Positions 39,187 to 51,712 of a stretch of DNA of 64,000 bases are shown here, one piece after another (within the stretch, counting starts at the first letter, position 1; each line of letters begins with the position of its first letter). Under the pieces are notes generated by a model. That model saw nothing but the letters and a program-made list of their open reading frames with translations. It was not told where the DNA came from and searched no databases. A program made the translations under genes and the position numbers. This DNA is from Vanilla planifolia. Its lineage: Eukaryota; Streptophyta; Magnoliopsida; Asparagales; Orchidaceae. The stretch spans positions 299,001 to 363,000 of the forward strand of contig JAIUJO010000619.1 in the NCBI GenBank assembly GCA_023846275.1. The letters are read 5' to 3'.

Positions 39187-41066
39187 TTTCTCAATATTTA
39201 ATTTTTTTAATAGTTAGAATGACGATCTTTAGGTTTCTAGTTGCTTATTTATTCATATGTTATGTTATTATTGTTTTCTTTTGTTTGTATATTAATGACT
39301 TGTTTGAAGTTTATTCTTTATGTTTTAGGATCATAAAGTTTCAAGATATTAAAATTTATTTATATTTGATCATTAAAAAAAAATTCAAACTAAAATAAAA
39401 TTATAATCCAAAAGAACATTATATATACCAACTTTAAAATTTCTCCAAAATATATTTCATTATTATTAGTTAATTCATATTTTTTAAACTAAATATGTAA
39501 AATTATCATACAAAAAAACTATTATCACTATTTATAATTTTTTTATTTTTAAATTCAAATATTAAAATATTAATTTTATATTAAAAATTTTAAAAATTAA
39601 ATATTATTTTGTATATAATAAATTTAATATATTCATATAATACTTATGTTTTAAATCAAATCAAAATTAAAATTTTTTACTATGAGTAATGAATATAAAT
39701 TTCTTTCTAGCAACTAAAATTTTTTTTCGTAAGCACGAATTACTCTTATTTTAACATTAAAAACAAGAAGGAGAAACCATTTTAATGATCAAATTTACCT
39801 ACTTTAATTTTGTTATTTTCCATGAACTAGTAAAATTTACCAATAATATTATATATTTATTTATAAATTTTATTGAAATATGATTATATCTACAAAATGT
39901 TAAGCAAAAAAAAATAGATTTGAAAATTCAATTATTCCAGATTTTATACTTCAAAAATAAACAAAAACCCTCTGAACAAATAATCAACATATTTGTTTAT
40001 TGGTTTGAAAATGTGACAATACTTATTCTAGGTAAAACAATATAAAACAAATTATGTAGATGTCAAAAACTAAGAAAACTCATGCATTAACCATCATTGA
40101 ATTTTTCTCAAATTTCATAATTTCGATGGTGAATATTTTTGTGAAAGTTGCATAAATTGTATCATATGAAAAAATATAAATAATTAATGCTTTAGAATTT
40201 GAAAATTTTAAATAATTATTAACAAACAATGAGAAATGCATAAAAAATTTACAAATATCAAAATAAAGCAAAACTCATGAGCTAACCATAATTTCATAAA
40301 AATTTACATTTTGGAAGGCTACTAATTTTGTGCCTATTCCATAAAGCATATTATGCAAAAAACCATCATGTAATCAACAATATGAAATGTGCAACTATTT
40401 TAGTAATAAATGATAATTAATAAACCAATGAAACTATAAGGAATACTTGTCTACTTTTTTATTTTAAATATTTTGAATTTATTTTCTTTAAAAAATATTT
40501 TTTAATTTTTTTATCAATGCATATCATAAAAATAAAATAAAATCAAATATTGAAATATTTAATTTTTCTAAAAGATATATTACTATTAGTTAAAGTTTAT
40601 TAATTAACTTTATTTTTTCAAATATAAAGATTAATTTACTTCTTAAATAATAAAGGAATCTAATGGTTTGAAAAAAGAATAGAATCTAAGTGTGATTTAA
40701 TAAATAATTATATAAAACTATGACATATTATACTTATTTTAATAAATAATTGTTTATATTAAATTTTTTAAATTTTTAATTTTTTAAAAAAACTTTTCTT
40801 TATATTTATTAGTTTTATTTTTAATTATAAAAAAAAGACAAAATATTAATTTATATTATAAAAATAACAAAAAAAAATATTATTTTGTATATCAACAACA
40901 TAATATATTTGATCACTCCTTATGCTAAAAAAACTCAAATTAATTTTTTTTATGTGAGTGTTATTCAAGGTATAATTTGTTACCAATTTATGTGTATATA
41001 TATACATGTATATAAAAGATCAATGTGTATATATGTATATATATATATAAATATATATATATAAAT

Positions 41067-41099
<33 letters not shown>

Positions 41100-41193
41100 A
41101 GATCAATGTATCATACATTAAACATAAAGATTAATATTATACAATATAAACTTTAAAATTATATATTATAAGAATATTATTTATTTTTAAAAC
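39187..41193 (+). repeat. AT-rich block C (X type, left-truncated)
   Basis: Begins inside the block, at the equivalent of about 16,075 in block A, and then follows A closely to the conserved right tail, including the internal duplication (about 40,078-40,360) and a TA microsatellite. It reads GACTTGTTTGAAG at about 39,296 and so is X type. A 73-codon frame (39,177-39,398) uses the new junction for its start; its core (Met-Ile/Thr-Phe-Arg-Phe-Leu-Val) also exists in A. I do not consider it a gene. Confidence 0.85.
40995..41100. repeat. TA microsatellite at tail of block C
   Basis: About 100 bp of TATATA with AAATA and GTATA interruptions; the same position as in A, D and E but longer than in A and D. 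Confidence 0.9.
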
Positions 41194-41365
41194 CTAACCA
41201 AACATAGAAAACCAAAGCAAAACAAACCAAACAGAACCGAACTAAACCAAACCAAATCGAACCAAACAAAACCGAACCGAACAAAACTGAACCAAATCGA
41301 ACCAAATCGAACCGAACCAAACCGAAACGGTCCGAACCGAACTGAACCGAATAGAATCGAACCCC
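41194..41365 (+). repeat. GAACC array, X2 first
   Basis: Entered from the block C tail via AACCTAACCAAACATAG. Passes into CTACC through CCCCACCCAACATTACC, the same exit as at 18,240 and 18,898. A reverse-strand open frame (41,177-41,374) is repeat translation. Confidence 0.9.
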
Positions 41366-41747
41366 ACCCAACATTACCCTACCCTATCTTGCCCTACATA
41401 CCCTATCCTACCCTACTTTATGCTACTCTACTCTATTCTACTCTAACTTATCCTAGCCTAGCCTTGTTTAGCCTAGCCTAACCAAATCCAGCTCTACTCT
41501 GCTATGCTCAACTCTACTTTACTATACTCTACTACACTCTACTCTACTCTGCTCTACTCTACCCTACCCTATCCTACTTGCCTTACCTAGTTTTACTCTG
41601 CTATGCTCAACTCTACTTTACTATACTCTACTATACTCTACTGTACTATACTCTGCTCTACCCTACCCTACCCTAAGCTACCGTACAATACCCTCCACTA
41701 CGTTACCCTACCCAGCTCTACCCTACCATTCCTTACTATACCCTAAG
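41366..41747 (+). repeat. CTACC/CTACT/CTAGC spacer
   Basis: Same order of landmarks as 18,901-19,306, including CTCTGCTATGCTCAACTC and a CTCCACTACGTTACCC-type step before the next GAACC array. Confidence 0.85.
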
Positions 41748-41898
41748 AATCGAACCAAACCAAACAGAACCGAATAGAATCGAAATGAACCGAACCGAAT
41801 CGAACCGAAATGAATGAATCGAACTAAACCAAACCAAACCAAAACGAACAAAAACGATCAAAACTCAACTGAACTGAATTGAACCGAATCGAACACTA
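41748..41898 (+). repeat. GAACC array, X2 second
   Basis: Corresponds to 19,307-19,465; units AACCG, AAATG, AACCA and AACTG. Exit into CTACC via GAATCGAACACTACCC. Confidence 0.9.
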
Positions 41899-42190
41899 CC
41901 CTACCCTACCCTATCCTACCCTACCGACCCTACCCTACCCTATGCTACTCTACTCTACTCTACTCTTGCCTACCATAGCCTAGTGTAGCTTAGCCAACCA
42001 TAGCTTAGGCTCACTTAGCCTAACCTAACCTAACTCCACTATACTCTAGTCAACTCAACTCTACTCTACTCTACTTCCCCTTACCCTATTTTACTATACC
42101 CTACCCTACCCTCCCATACATTGCCCTACCTTACCCTACCCTACCTAGCCTTACCTTACCATACCCTACCCCACACCACTGTACACTCTA
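41899..42190 (+). repeat. CTACC/CTACT/CTAGC spacer
   Basis: Contains TACCGACCCTACCCTACCC and the CTATGCTACTCTACTC boundary, matching 19,466-19,765. Confidence 0.85.
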
Positions 42191-42345
42191 TCGAATAGAA
42201 CCGAACCGAATAAAACTGAAATGGAACTGAACTAAAATGATCTAAACCAAATCGAAATGAGTCGAGCTAAACCTAATCGAACGAAACCTAAAAAATGAAC
42301 ATAAACTATCCCATCCAAATCGAACTGAACCAAATAGTAATGAAC
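42191..42345 (+). repeat. GAACC array, X2 third (decayed)
   Basis: Irregular GAACC, AAATG, GATCT and AATCG units; corresponds to 19,766-19,895. Confidence 0.8.
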
Positions 42346-45300
42346 CCTACATTTCCATACCTTACTGTACTCTACCCTACCTTAAAATACCTTATTCTAT
42401 CATACTCTACCCTACCCTATGCTACTCTACTCTATTCTAGCCTACCCTAGCCTAGCCTAGACGAGCCTAACCTTGCCTAGTCTTGTGTAGCCAAGCCTAG
42501 CATAGCCTAACCTATCTCTACTCTACTCTACTCTACTACACTCCACCCTACTCCATACTACTCTACTCTACCCAACCCTATCCTACTATACTCTTCCTTA
42601 TGTTACATTACCCTTCCCTACCCTACCCTATCATACCCTATCCTATACTACTATACACCACTCTACTCTTCTCTCATGTACTCTGTTCTACTATACTATA
42701 CTCTACTCTACTCTATTCCACTATACACTAGCTTACCATAGCCTACCCTAGCTTAGCCTAACTTACCATAGCTTGCTTACCTTAGCCTAGCCTAACAATG
42801 CTCCTCACTACTCAGCCCTACTCAATTCTACTCTACTCTAGCCTAGCCTAGCTTTACATAGTCCTTCTCTACTCTATTATGCTCTACTTTACCCTACCCT
42901 ACCTTATCCTATGCTACTCTACACTACTATACTCTACTCTAACCTACCCAAGCCTAGCCTAACCTAGCCTAGCATAGATTAGCCTAGCCTAATCTAGCTC
43001 AACTTTACTCCACTCTACTCTACTCTACTCTACCATACCCTACCTTACCCTATTCTACCCACTCTACCCTACTCTACCCTATGCTATGATACTCCACTCC
43101 AATCTTCTCTACACTACTCAATTCTACTTTAGCCTACCCTAGCCTAGCCTAGCCTTACTCTACTCAACTCTACTCTACTTAAACCTAGCCTAGCCTAACA
43201 TAGCATAGCCTAGTCAAGCCTAGCTTTATGCTATTATACTCTACTCTAGTTCACTCCATTATACTTTAGCCTAACCAAGCAATACTCTACTCTACTTTAC
43301 TCTGTCATGCTATACTATGCTTTGCTTTACTCTGCTTTACCCAACACTTCTATGCTCTACTCTTCTCTACTCCACTCCACTCTACTTTACCATAACGTAC
43401 CCTACCATGCCCTACCTTACCCTTTGCTACTCTACTGTGCTCTACTCTACTCCATGCTACACTGCACTACCTTAGTTTATGCTACACTACACTACTCTAT
43501 CCTACCCTACCATACCCTACCCTACCCCTATCATACCCAACCATACCCTATCTTATCTTACCCTACCCTATCTTATCCTATCCTCCCCTACCATATCTTA
43601 TCCTACTCTACTCTACTCTACTCTAGCCTACCCTACTCTAACTTAGCCTAGCCTGGCATTACCTAGCCTAGCCTAACTCTACTCTACTCTAATCTACTCT
43701 ACTCTATCCTACTTTACTCTACTCTACTATAGCCTACCCTTCCCTTACCTAGCCTAGTTCTACTCATCCCTACCTTACCCTATCCTACTCTACCCTACCT
43801 ACCATACACTTCTCTACCCTACCCCACTGTTCTGACCTCTCCCCTCTCTACTCTCCCATCCTCTTCTCTTTCTTACACTACTTCACTCTTCTCTACTCTG
43901 TTCTACTTTACTCTACTCTACTCTATTTTGTTCTACTCTACTCTACTCTACTCTATCCTACTCTATTCTATCCTATCAAATATTATCATATCTTATCTTA
44001 CTCTACTCTACTATCTCTAACTACTCTACTATACTCTACTCTACCTACCTTAGCCTAACCAAGCCTAACCTTGCTCTTATTTACTCTACTCTACTTTACT
44101 CTACAATAGCATACCCAAGCCTAGTCTAGCCTTGCCTTGCATTCTTTAGCCTAACTTAGCCTAGCATAGTGAAGCTCTACTTGACTCTACTCTACACTAC
44201 TCTATTTGACACTACCTTACTTTACACTACCATAAGCTACTCCTCCATATCCTACCCTACCTTTCCCTACCTTTTCCTATGCTATGCAACACTACTGACC
44301 ACAACTCAACTAAACTCAACTCTACTCTACTCTACTCTCCTACAATCTCCTCACCTATACCCTATCCTACCCTACCCTACCTTATCCTACCATACCCATC
44401 CTTATGCTATGCTATAGTACTCTACTCTACTTTAGTATATTCTACTCTACACCACTCTACTTTATTTTATTCTACTCTATTCTTCTATGTTCTACTCTAC
44501 TCTACTTTATTTTACTCTTTTCTACCCTACTCTATGTTTCTCTACTCCACTGTATTCTACTTTACTCTACTCTACTCTACTATACTCAACCCTACTCTAT
44601 CCTATCCTACACTATCCTATCTTTCTCTACCCTACCCTACCTAAATTTACCTTATTCTACCCAACCCTACCCTTCTACCTTACACTACACTAAGCTAATC
44701 TACTCTACTCTACTCTACTCGTCTCTACTTTACTCTATTCTATCCTGGTCTACTATACTATACTTTACTATATTCTACTCTACCCTACTCTACTCAACTC
44801 TCCTCTACTATAATCTAATCTATTCTACTCTTCTTGAGCCTAGCTTAGCCTATATTAGCCTAACCTTGCCTTGCCTTATTGTACTCTACTCTACTTTACT
44901 ATACTAATCTACTCTACTATAGCCTAGCTTAGCCTAACATGGTATAGCCTATCTAACCCCATCCAATTCTACTCAAGTCTGCTCTTGTCTACTCTTCTCT
45001 AGCCTACCATAGGCTAGCCAAACTTTGTCGAGCCTAACTCTACTCTAGTTTACTCTACCTTACCATACACTATTGTACCATAGTAACCCTACCCTACCCT
45101 ACCTTACCATACCTTACCCTACCCTACCTACCCTACTCTACCCGACCCTATCTTACTCTACTCTACTCTATTCTACTCTACTGCACTCTACTTCACTTTA
45201 CTCTACTCTAGCCTACCCTAGCTTTGCCTAGACTACTTAGCCTAACCTAGACAAACTTAGCTCTACTCCACTCTACTCTACTCTACTCTACAACTCAAGT

Positions 45301-48300
45301 CTACTCTAGTTTATTCTACTATACTCTACTATATTATACTCTAATCTACTCTATCTTATCCTACCCTACCCTACCCTACCTAACACTACCCTATTCTATC
45401 ATACCCTACCATACCTTACCCAACTCTACTCTACCTTATTTTACTGTACTCTACTCTACTCTACTAGATTCTACTCTACTATACTCTACTTTGCTCAACT
45501 AATTCCTTGCCTAGCTTAACCATCACTTAAATCTACTCTACTATATTTAACTCAACTCTACTTTACACAACCATAACCTACCCTATAGTACATTACTCTA
45601 CTTTACTCTAATCAACTCTAAACTCTTCTCTTCTCCTCTCCTCCCCTCTCCTCTGTACTACTCTCCTCTCCTCTTCTCTGTTCTACTCTTCTCTGCTCTA
45701 CGTTGCTCTGCTCTACACTACACTACTTTACTCTTCTCTACTCTTCTATACTCTACTCTATTATATTCTATTATACTCCACACTACTATACCCTACCCTA
45801 CCCTACCCTACCATTCCATACCCTAACTTATTCTACTCTACTCGACTATACTTTACTCTAGTTTACTCTTGCCAACTCTACATTATTCTATTCTACCCAA
45901 CTATAACTTACCCTAGCCTAGTATAACCTAACCTTGCCAAATAGTGCATAGCATAACCTAGCCTAGCCTAACATAGTTCTACTCTACTTTGCTCTGCTCT
46001 ACTCTACTTTATTAAACTATATTATACCTTACTCTAGTATATTCAATTATATTATATTGTACCATGCTGTACTCTACTCTATTGTAATCTACTCTACTCT
46101 AGCATAGTCTTACCAAGCCTAACCTAACCTAACTCTACTCTACTCAACTCAACTCTACTCTAATCTATCTTACTCTATCCTATCCTATACTACTATACTC
46201 TATACTAGTCTACTCTCCTCTCCTCTCCTCTACTCTTTTCTGCTCTACTCTTCCCTGCATTGCTCTCCTTTGCTCAACTCTTCTCTGCTCTATTCTTCTC
46301 TACTCTACCATTCTCTACTTTACTCTACTCTATTTTATTATGCTATTATGTACTCTACTCTATTCTATGCCACTCTTCCTTACTCTACCATGCTCTGCTC
46401 TTCTCTACCCTACACTTCCCTATCCTAATCGACCATACCATAACATATGCTACTTTACTCTAATCTACTCAATCCTATTCTCTATTCTACTCTACTCTAC
46501 TCTAATCTTGCCTACCCTTGTCTAGCCTTGCTTAACTTAGTTCAGCCTAGCCTAACAAAGCTCTACCTTACTCTACTCTACTCTACTCCCTTCTACTCTA
46601 CTCTACACTACTCTATCATATTATACTCTACTTTATTCTATCCTACTCTAGTCTACTCTACTCTACTCTAATCTACTCTACTCTACTCTTCTCTACTCTA
46701 CTCTACTCTACTCAATTCTAACTCTACTCTACTTTACTCTTCTCTACTCCACTTTACTCTACTTTATACTACTCGATACTACTCTACTCTACTTTACTCT
46801 ACTCTAGCCTAGCCTTCCTTAACCTAGCTCTATTATACTTTACTCTGCCCAACTCTACTCTGCCTTACCCTGCCCAATGGTGTCTACTCTATGCCACTCT
46901 ACTCTACTCTACTCTACTCTGCTCTCCTCTCCTCCTCTTTTCTCCACTACTCTTCTTTGCTCTGCTCTGCCCCACTCTCATCTCTTGTCCTCTTTTCTGC
47001 TCTCCTCTACTTTGCTCAACTCCTGTATACTCCACTCTAATCTATTATAGTCTACTCTGCTTTGCTCTACTCTCCTTTATTCTACTCTACTCTTCCCTAC
47101 TTTACTCTACCCTATCCTACCCTAACCTACCTTATGCCACTCAACTCAACTTTACACAACTCTAGTCTGCTATACTTTTCTCAACTTTGCTTTAGCCTAA
47201 CCTTACCTAGCCTAGCCTTGCATAACCATTCTTTTCTGAACCTTGTCTTACCTAGCTTATTCAAGCAAAACTAAACTCTACTCTCTACTCCATTTTACTT
47301 TACTCTACTCTATTCTACACTACTCTACTCTACTCTGCTATACTCTATTATACTCTATTCTATTCTACTCTACTCTACTATACTCCATTATATAATACTC
47401 CACTCTACCCTACTCTACTCTACTCTAGCCTAGTCTAACCAAGCTCTACTCTACTCTACTCTATACTACTCTATTCTATTCTACCATACTATACCCTCTC
47501 CTATCCTATGCTACTCTACTCTCTTCTCTTCTCCTCTTCTCTCCTATTCTCTACTCCACTCTAGCCTCCTCTACTCTCCTCTCCACTCTTCTACTCTACT
47601 CCATACTGCTCTGCTCTACTTTGCTCTACTCTGCTCAATTCTATTCTACTCTACTTTGCTTTTCTCTACTCTACTCTACTCTCTATTCTACTCAACTCTA
47701 CTCTACCGTACCCTATCCAATCGTACTCTATCCTACCTTATCTTACGCTATGCTACTTTACTATACTCTATTTTACTCCACCCTACTCTACTCTGCTCTA
47801 CTCTAGCTAACCCTAATCTATCCTAACATAGTCTCAATCTACTATATTCTACTATACTCTACTCTACTCTACACTATCCTACCCTACCTTAGCCAACCCT
47901 ACCCTACCTACATTACACTACACCACTATACTTTAATCTATTCTCTTCTCCACTCCACTCCTCTACTCTACTTTGCTCTCTTCTCCTATCCTCTACCCTA
48001 CTCTACTCTACTATACTCAGCTCTACTCTTCTCTATTATACTCTACTCTGCTCTACTCTACTCTACTCTGCTCTACTCTACACTACCCTATCCTACCTAA
48101 CCCTATTCTATCATATCCTATACTACTCTACTCTACTCTACTATACTATATTCTACTATAGGTTATTCTACTATACTCTACTTAACTCTAGCCTTGCATA
48201 GGCTAGCCTTACCTAACCTTGCTTCGCCAAGCCTACAGTAACCTAGGACTACTCTACTCTACTCTACACTACTCTCCTCTCTTCTCCTCTCCTTTATCTT

Positions 48301-48910
48301 ACCTTACTCTACTCTGTCTTACCTTACCTTATCCAATGTTAAGTTACCCTACTCTACTCTACTATACTCTACTATACTCCACTCTTCTCTACTTCACCCT
48401 ACTGTGGTTTACTCTACTCTATTCTACTCAACTCCACTCAACTCTACTCCACACTACTTTAATCTTCTCTACTCTGCTCTACTCTACCCTACTCTACTCC
48501 ACTCTACTCTACTTTACTCTACTCTACTCCACTATACTCTACTCTTCTCTACTCTACCCAACTTTACTCTACAATGCATTACTCTACCCAACTCTACACT
48601 ACTCTACCCTACTCTACTATACAATACTCTCTTCTAACTTAGCCTAGCCTAGCTTAACTTAGCTCTGCCCTACTCTTTTCTACTTTACTCTATAATACTC
48701 TACTCTACTCTACTCTTCTATACTCTACTCTACTCTAGCTTGTTCTATTCTATTCTACTCTACTCTTCTCTACTATACTCTACTCTACTCTATTTTAATA
48801 TACTTGATCCTAGGCTAGTATAGCTTAGCCTAACTTACCTCTATTCTACTCTGTGCTACTCTACTTTACTCTACTCTACTTTGTTCTACTATACTCTATT
48901 ATACTATACC
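42346..48910 (+). repeat. X2 long CTACT/CTAGC field
   Basis: Counterpart of 19,896-26,524 with landmarks in the same order (see that entry). CTCCT/CTTCT/CTGCT clusters lie near 45,620-45,720, 46,205-46,420, 46,915-47,010 and 47,520-47,600. It stops abruptly at about 48,910, after ATACTCTATTATACTATACC, and continues as AT-rich block D. Overlapping open frames (for example 44,404-44,907) are pentamer translations. No gene. Confidence 0.85.
43198..43276 (+). repeat. Phrase P copy (X type)
   Basis: ACATAGCATAGCCTAGTC, TTATGCTATTATACTC and AGTTCACTCCATTATACTT; counterpart of 20,681-20,756. Confidence 0.78.
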
Positions 48911-48950
48911 TTATAATTTATTGTAACAGTTATTAAAAAAATTTCAAACT

Positions 48951-49174
48951 AAAATTATAATATATTAAAACTCTAAGCTCCTAAAACATAAAAATTAAAC
49001 TTAATCGAGCCATTAATATAGAAAAAAAGAAAACAATAATAACATAATATATAAATAAATAACTAAAAACCTAAAGATCATCATTCTAAATATTTAATTA
49101 AAATATGCCTAATATCAATATAACTTAGTTACTTTAAACTAAAAGGATAAAAATATAAATCATTAGTGTCATCA
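48951..49174 (-). repeat. Inverted segment inside block D
   Basis: Reverse complement of the sequence at about 31,889-32,116 in block B, including the reverse complement of TTTAGGTTTTTAGTTGC and of TAGTTTAAGGTAACTAAG. It is flanked on both sides by forward-oriented block sequence. Short shared stretches at the joins (AAAAT and ATCAC) suggest template switching. Confidence 0.88.
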
Positions 49175-50518
49175 CAATTTTAAATTTCTCCAAAATATAT
49201 ATCATTATTATTAGTTAACATGAAAAATAAGAAGCATGAAACCATTTTAAAGATCAAATTTACCTACTTTAAATTTCTTTTTGCCATGAACAAGTAAAAT
49301 TTACCTGTAATATTATATATTTATTTATAAAGTTTATTTAAATATGACTATATCTACAAAATATTAAGCAAAAAATAGATTTCAAATTCAATTATTCTCA
49401 ATTTTATACTTCAAAAATAAACAAAAACCCTCTGAACAAGTACTATGCATATTTTTCTATTGGTTTGAAACTGTGACAATTCTTATTCTAGGTAAAACAA
49501 TATAAAATAAATTATGTAGATATCAAAAACTAACAAAACCCATTTGTTAACCACCATTGAAATTTTCTAAAATTTCACAATTTGGATTGTCAATATTTTT
49601 GTGATAGTTCCATAAATTGTATTATATGAAAAAATATAAAATAATTAACACTTCAGAATTTAAAATTTTTAAGGATTATTAACAAACTATGAGTCATTTT
49701 TTCTTTTTGTGTCACATAATGAAAAAGTTTTTAACCATGGATGTAAATGCATAAAAAATTTACAAACATCAAAACAGAGTAGAAATGATGAGCTAACCAT
49801 AACTTCATAAAAAGCTATAATTTGGAAGGCAACTAATTTTGTGGCTATCCCACAAAGCATATTATGAAAAAGACCATCACATAATCAACAACATGAAATG
49901 TGCAACTATTTTAGTAACAATTTATACTTAATAAACCAATGAAACTATTAGAAATATTAGTCTAACTTTTTATTTTAATTATTTTGAATTTTATTTTCTT
50001 TATAAATTTTTTTTTTAATTTTTTTATCAATACACTTTCATAAAAAATAAAACAAAATCAAACATTGAAATATTTAACTTTTCTAAAAGATATATCATTA
50101 CTGTTAGTCAAATTATATTTAACAACTTTATTGTTATTTTAAAATATAAAAATTAATTTACTTATTACATAATAAAGGAATCTAATAGTTTGAAAAAAAG
50201 GTATAGAATCTAAGTTTGGTTTAATAAATAATTATATAAAACTAAAAGATATTATATTTATTTTTATAAAGAAAAGTTTATATTAATTGCTTTAATTTTT
50301 TTATTTTAAAAAAATCTTTTCTTGATAATTATTAGCTTTATTTTTAATTATAAAATAAAAAGATGAAATATTAATTTATATACTAAAAATAACAAAATAA
50401 AATATTATTTTGCATATCAACAATATAAAACATTTGATTACTCCTTAGGTTAAAAAAATTAAAATTAAATTTTTTTAACATGAGTGTTACTCAATGTATA
50501 ATTTGTTAGCAATTTATG

Positions 50519-50541
50519 CATATATATATATATATATATAT
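50519..50541. repeat. Short TA microsatellite at tail of block D
   Basis: About 23 bp of TATATA in the position where E has about 150 bp, followed by the conserved CTCAATGTATAGTATG tail segment. Confidence 0.88.
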
Positions 50542-50642
50542 GTAAAAGCTCAATGTATAGTATGTCAAACATAAAGATTGACATTATAAAAATAAAATCT
50601 TCAAAATTATATATTATAACGATATTAATTATTTTTAAAACC

Positions 50643-50825
50643 AAACTAAACAAAACCAAACTGAACCAAACTAAACTGAACTGAAAAAAAACAAACAAAA
50701 TGGAATCGAACCAAAACGAATTGAATCAAACCAAACCGAATCAAATCAAACCAAACCGAATCGAATTGAACCGAACCGAATAGAACCGATCCGAACCAAA
50801 CCGAACCGAACAGAATCAAACCATA
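50643..50825 (+). repeat. GAACC array, Y2 first
   Basis: Follows block D directly; AACCA and AACTG units at the start, AACCG and AATCG later, exit into CTACC. Confidence 0.9.
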
Positions 50826-51139
50826 CCTTACCCTACACTTCCCTAACCTACCCTACCCCACACTACCCTATGTTACTCTACTCTACTCTAGCCTACCCTA
50901 GCATAGCCGACCCTAGCCTAACCTAGCCTTACATTACTTAGCCTAGCCTTACCCAACTCTACTCTACTCTACTCAACTCTATTTTACTTTACTCTATTAT
51001 ACCCTACTCCACTCTACTCAACTCTACCCTATCCTACCTTACCCTACATTACCCTACCATGCCTTACCCTACCCTCCATTACATTACCCTACCTTACTCC
51101 ACCCTACGCTAACCTATCCTACGCTACTGTACTCTACTC
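50826..51139 (+). repeat. CTACC/CTACT/CTAGC spacer
   Basis: Same layout as 33,726-34,023, with a CTATGTTACTCTACTC boundary. Confidence 0.85.
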
Positions 51140-51345
51140 TATCGAATCGAACAGAATTGAACCAAACCAAACAAAAAAAAAAACAAAACTGAATAAAACT
51201 AAATCGAACTGAACAGAATCGAAATGAACCAAAATGAACCGAACCGAATCGAATTGAACTGAACCGAACAAAACCTATCCAAACCGAGGAGAACTGAATT
51301 GAATAGATTAGAACTGAACCAAACTAAACCGAATCAAACACTACC
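51140..51345 (+). repeat. GAACC array, Y2 second
   Basis: Counterpart of 34,024-34,235, with a run of A at about 51,173-51,182 and mixed AACTG, AATCG and AACCA units. Confidence 0.9.
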
Positions 51346-51604
51346 CTACCCTACCCTACCGTACCAACCCTAACCTACCATACCCTATGCTACTCTACTA
51401 TACCCTTGCGGATCCTAGTCTAGCTTAGCTTAGCCTTGCTTAGCTTAGCTTAACCAAGGTCTACTCTACTCTACTTTACTCTACCCTACCCTACCATACC
51501 CTACCCTCCCCTATGCTACTATGCCCCACCCAACCATACCAAACGTTACCCTACCAACATTACCCTACCCTACCATACCTTACGGGACTATACTCTACCG
51601 TACA
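51346..51604 (+). repeat. CTACC/CTACT/CTAGC spacer
   Basis: CTACC, CTATGCTACTCTACTATAC boundary, GATCCTAGTCTAGC, then CTACC again; counterpart of 34,236-34,504. Confidence 0.85.
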
Positions 51605-51712
51605 GAATCGAACCGAAAAAAACGTAATCGAACTGAATCGAATCAAAACGAACTGAATCGAAAAGAATTGATCTGAATTGAACCAAACTGAATAGAATCG
51701 AATTAAACCTTA
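51605..51712 (+). repeat. GAACC array, Y2 third
   Basis: AATCG- and AACTG-rich short array, counterpart of 34,505-34,620. Confidence 0.85.

Larger units (their letters stand above)
48911..50642 (+). repeat. AT-rich block D (Y type, truncated and rearranged)
   Basis: Starts inside the block (equivalent to about 32,118 in B), then has an inverted segment (48,951-49,174), then follows B from its TTTTAAATTTCTCC step to the right tail. The inverted piece reads GGCTCGATTAAG on the reverse strand, so it is Y type. A reverse-strand frame at 50,465-50,698 crosses a TA repeat and is not supported as a gene. Confidence 0.85.

Noticed and set aside
40080..40271. 63-codon reverse-strand frame in block C as a gene
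   Set aside because: It lies over the internal duplication and a deletion relative to A, is not kept in the other copies, and has no recognisable motif.
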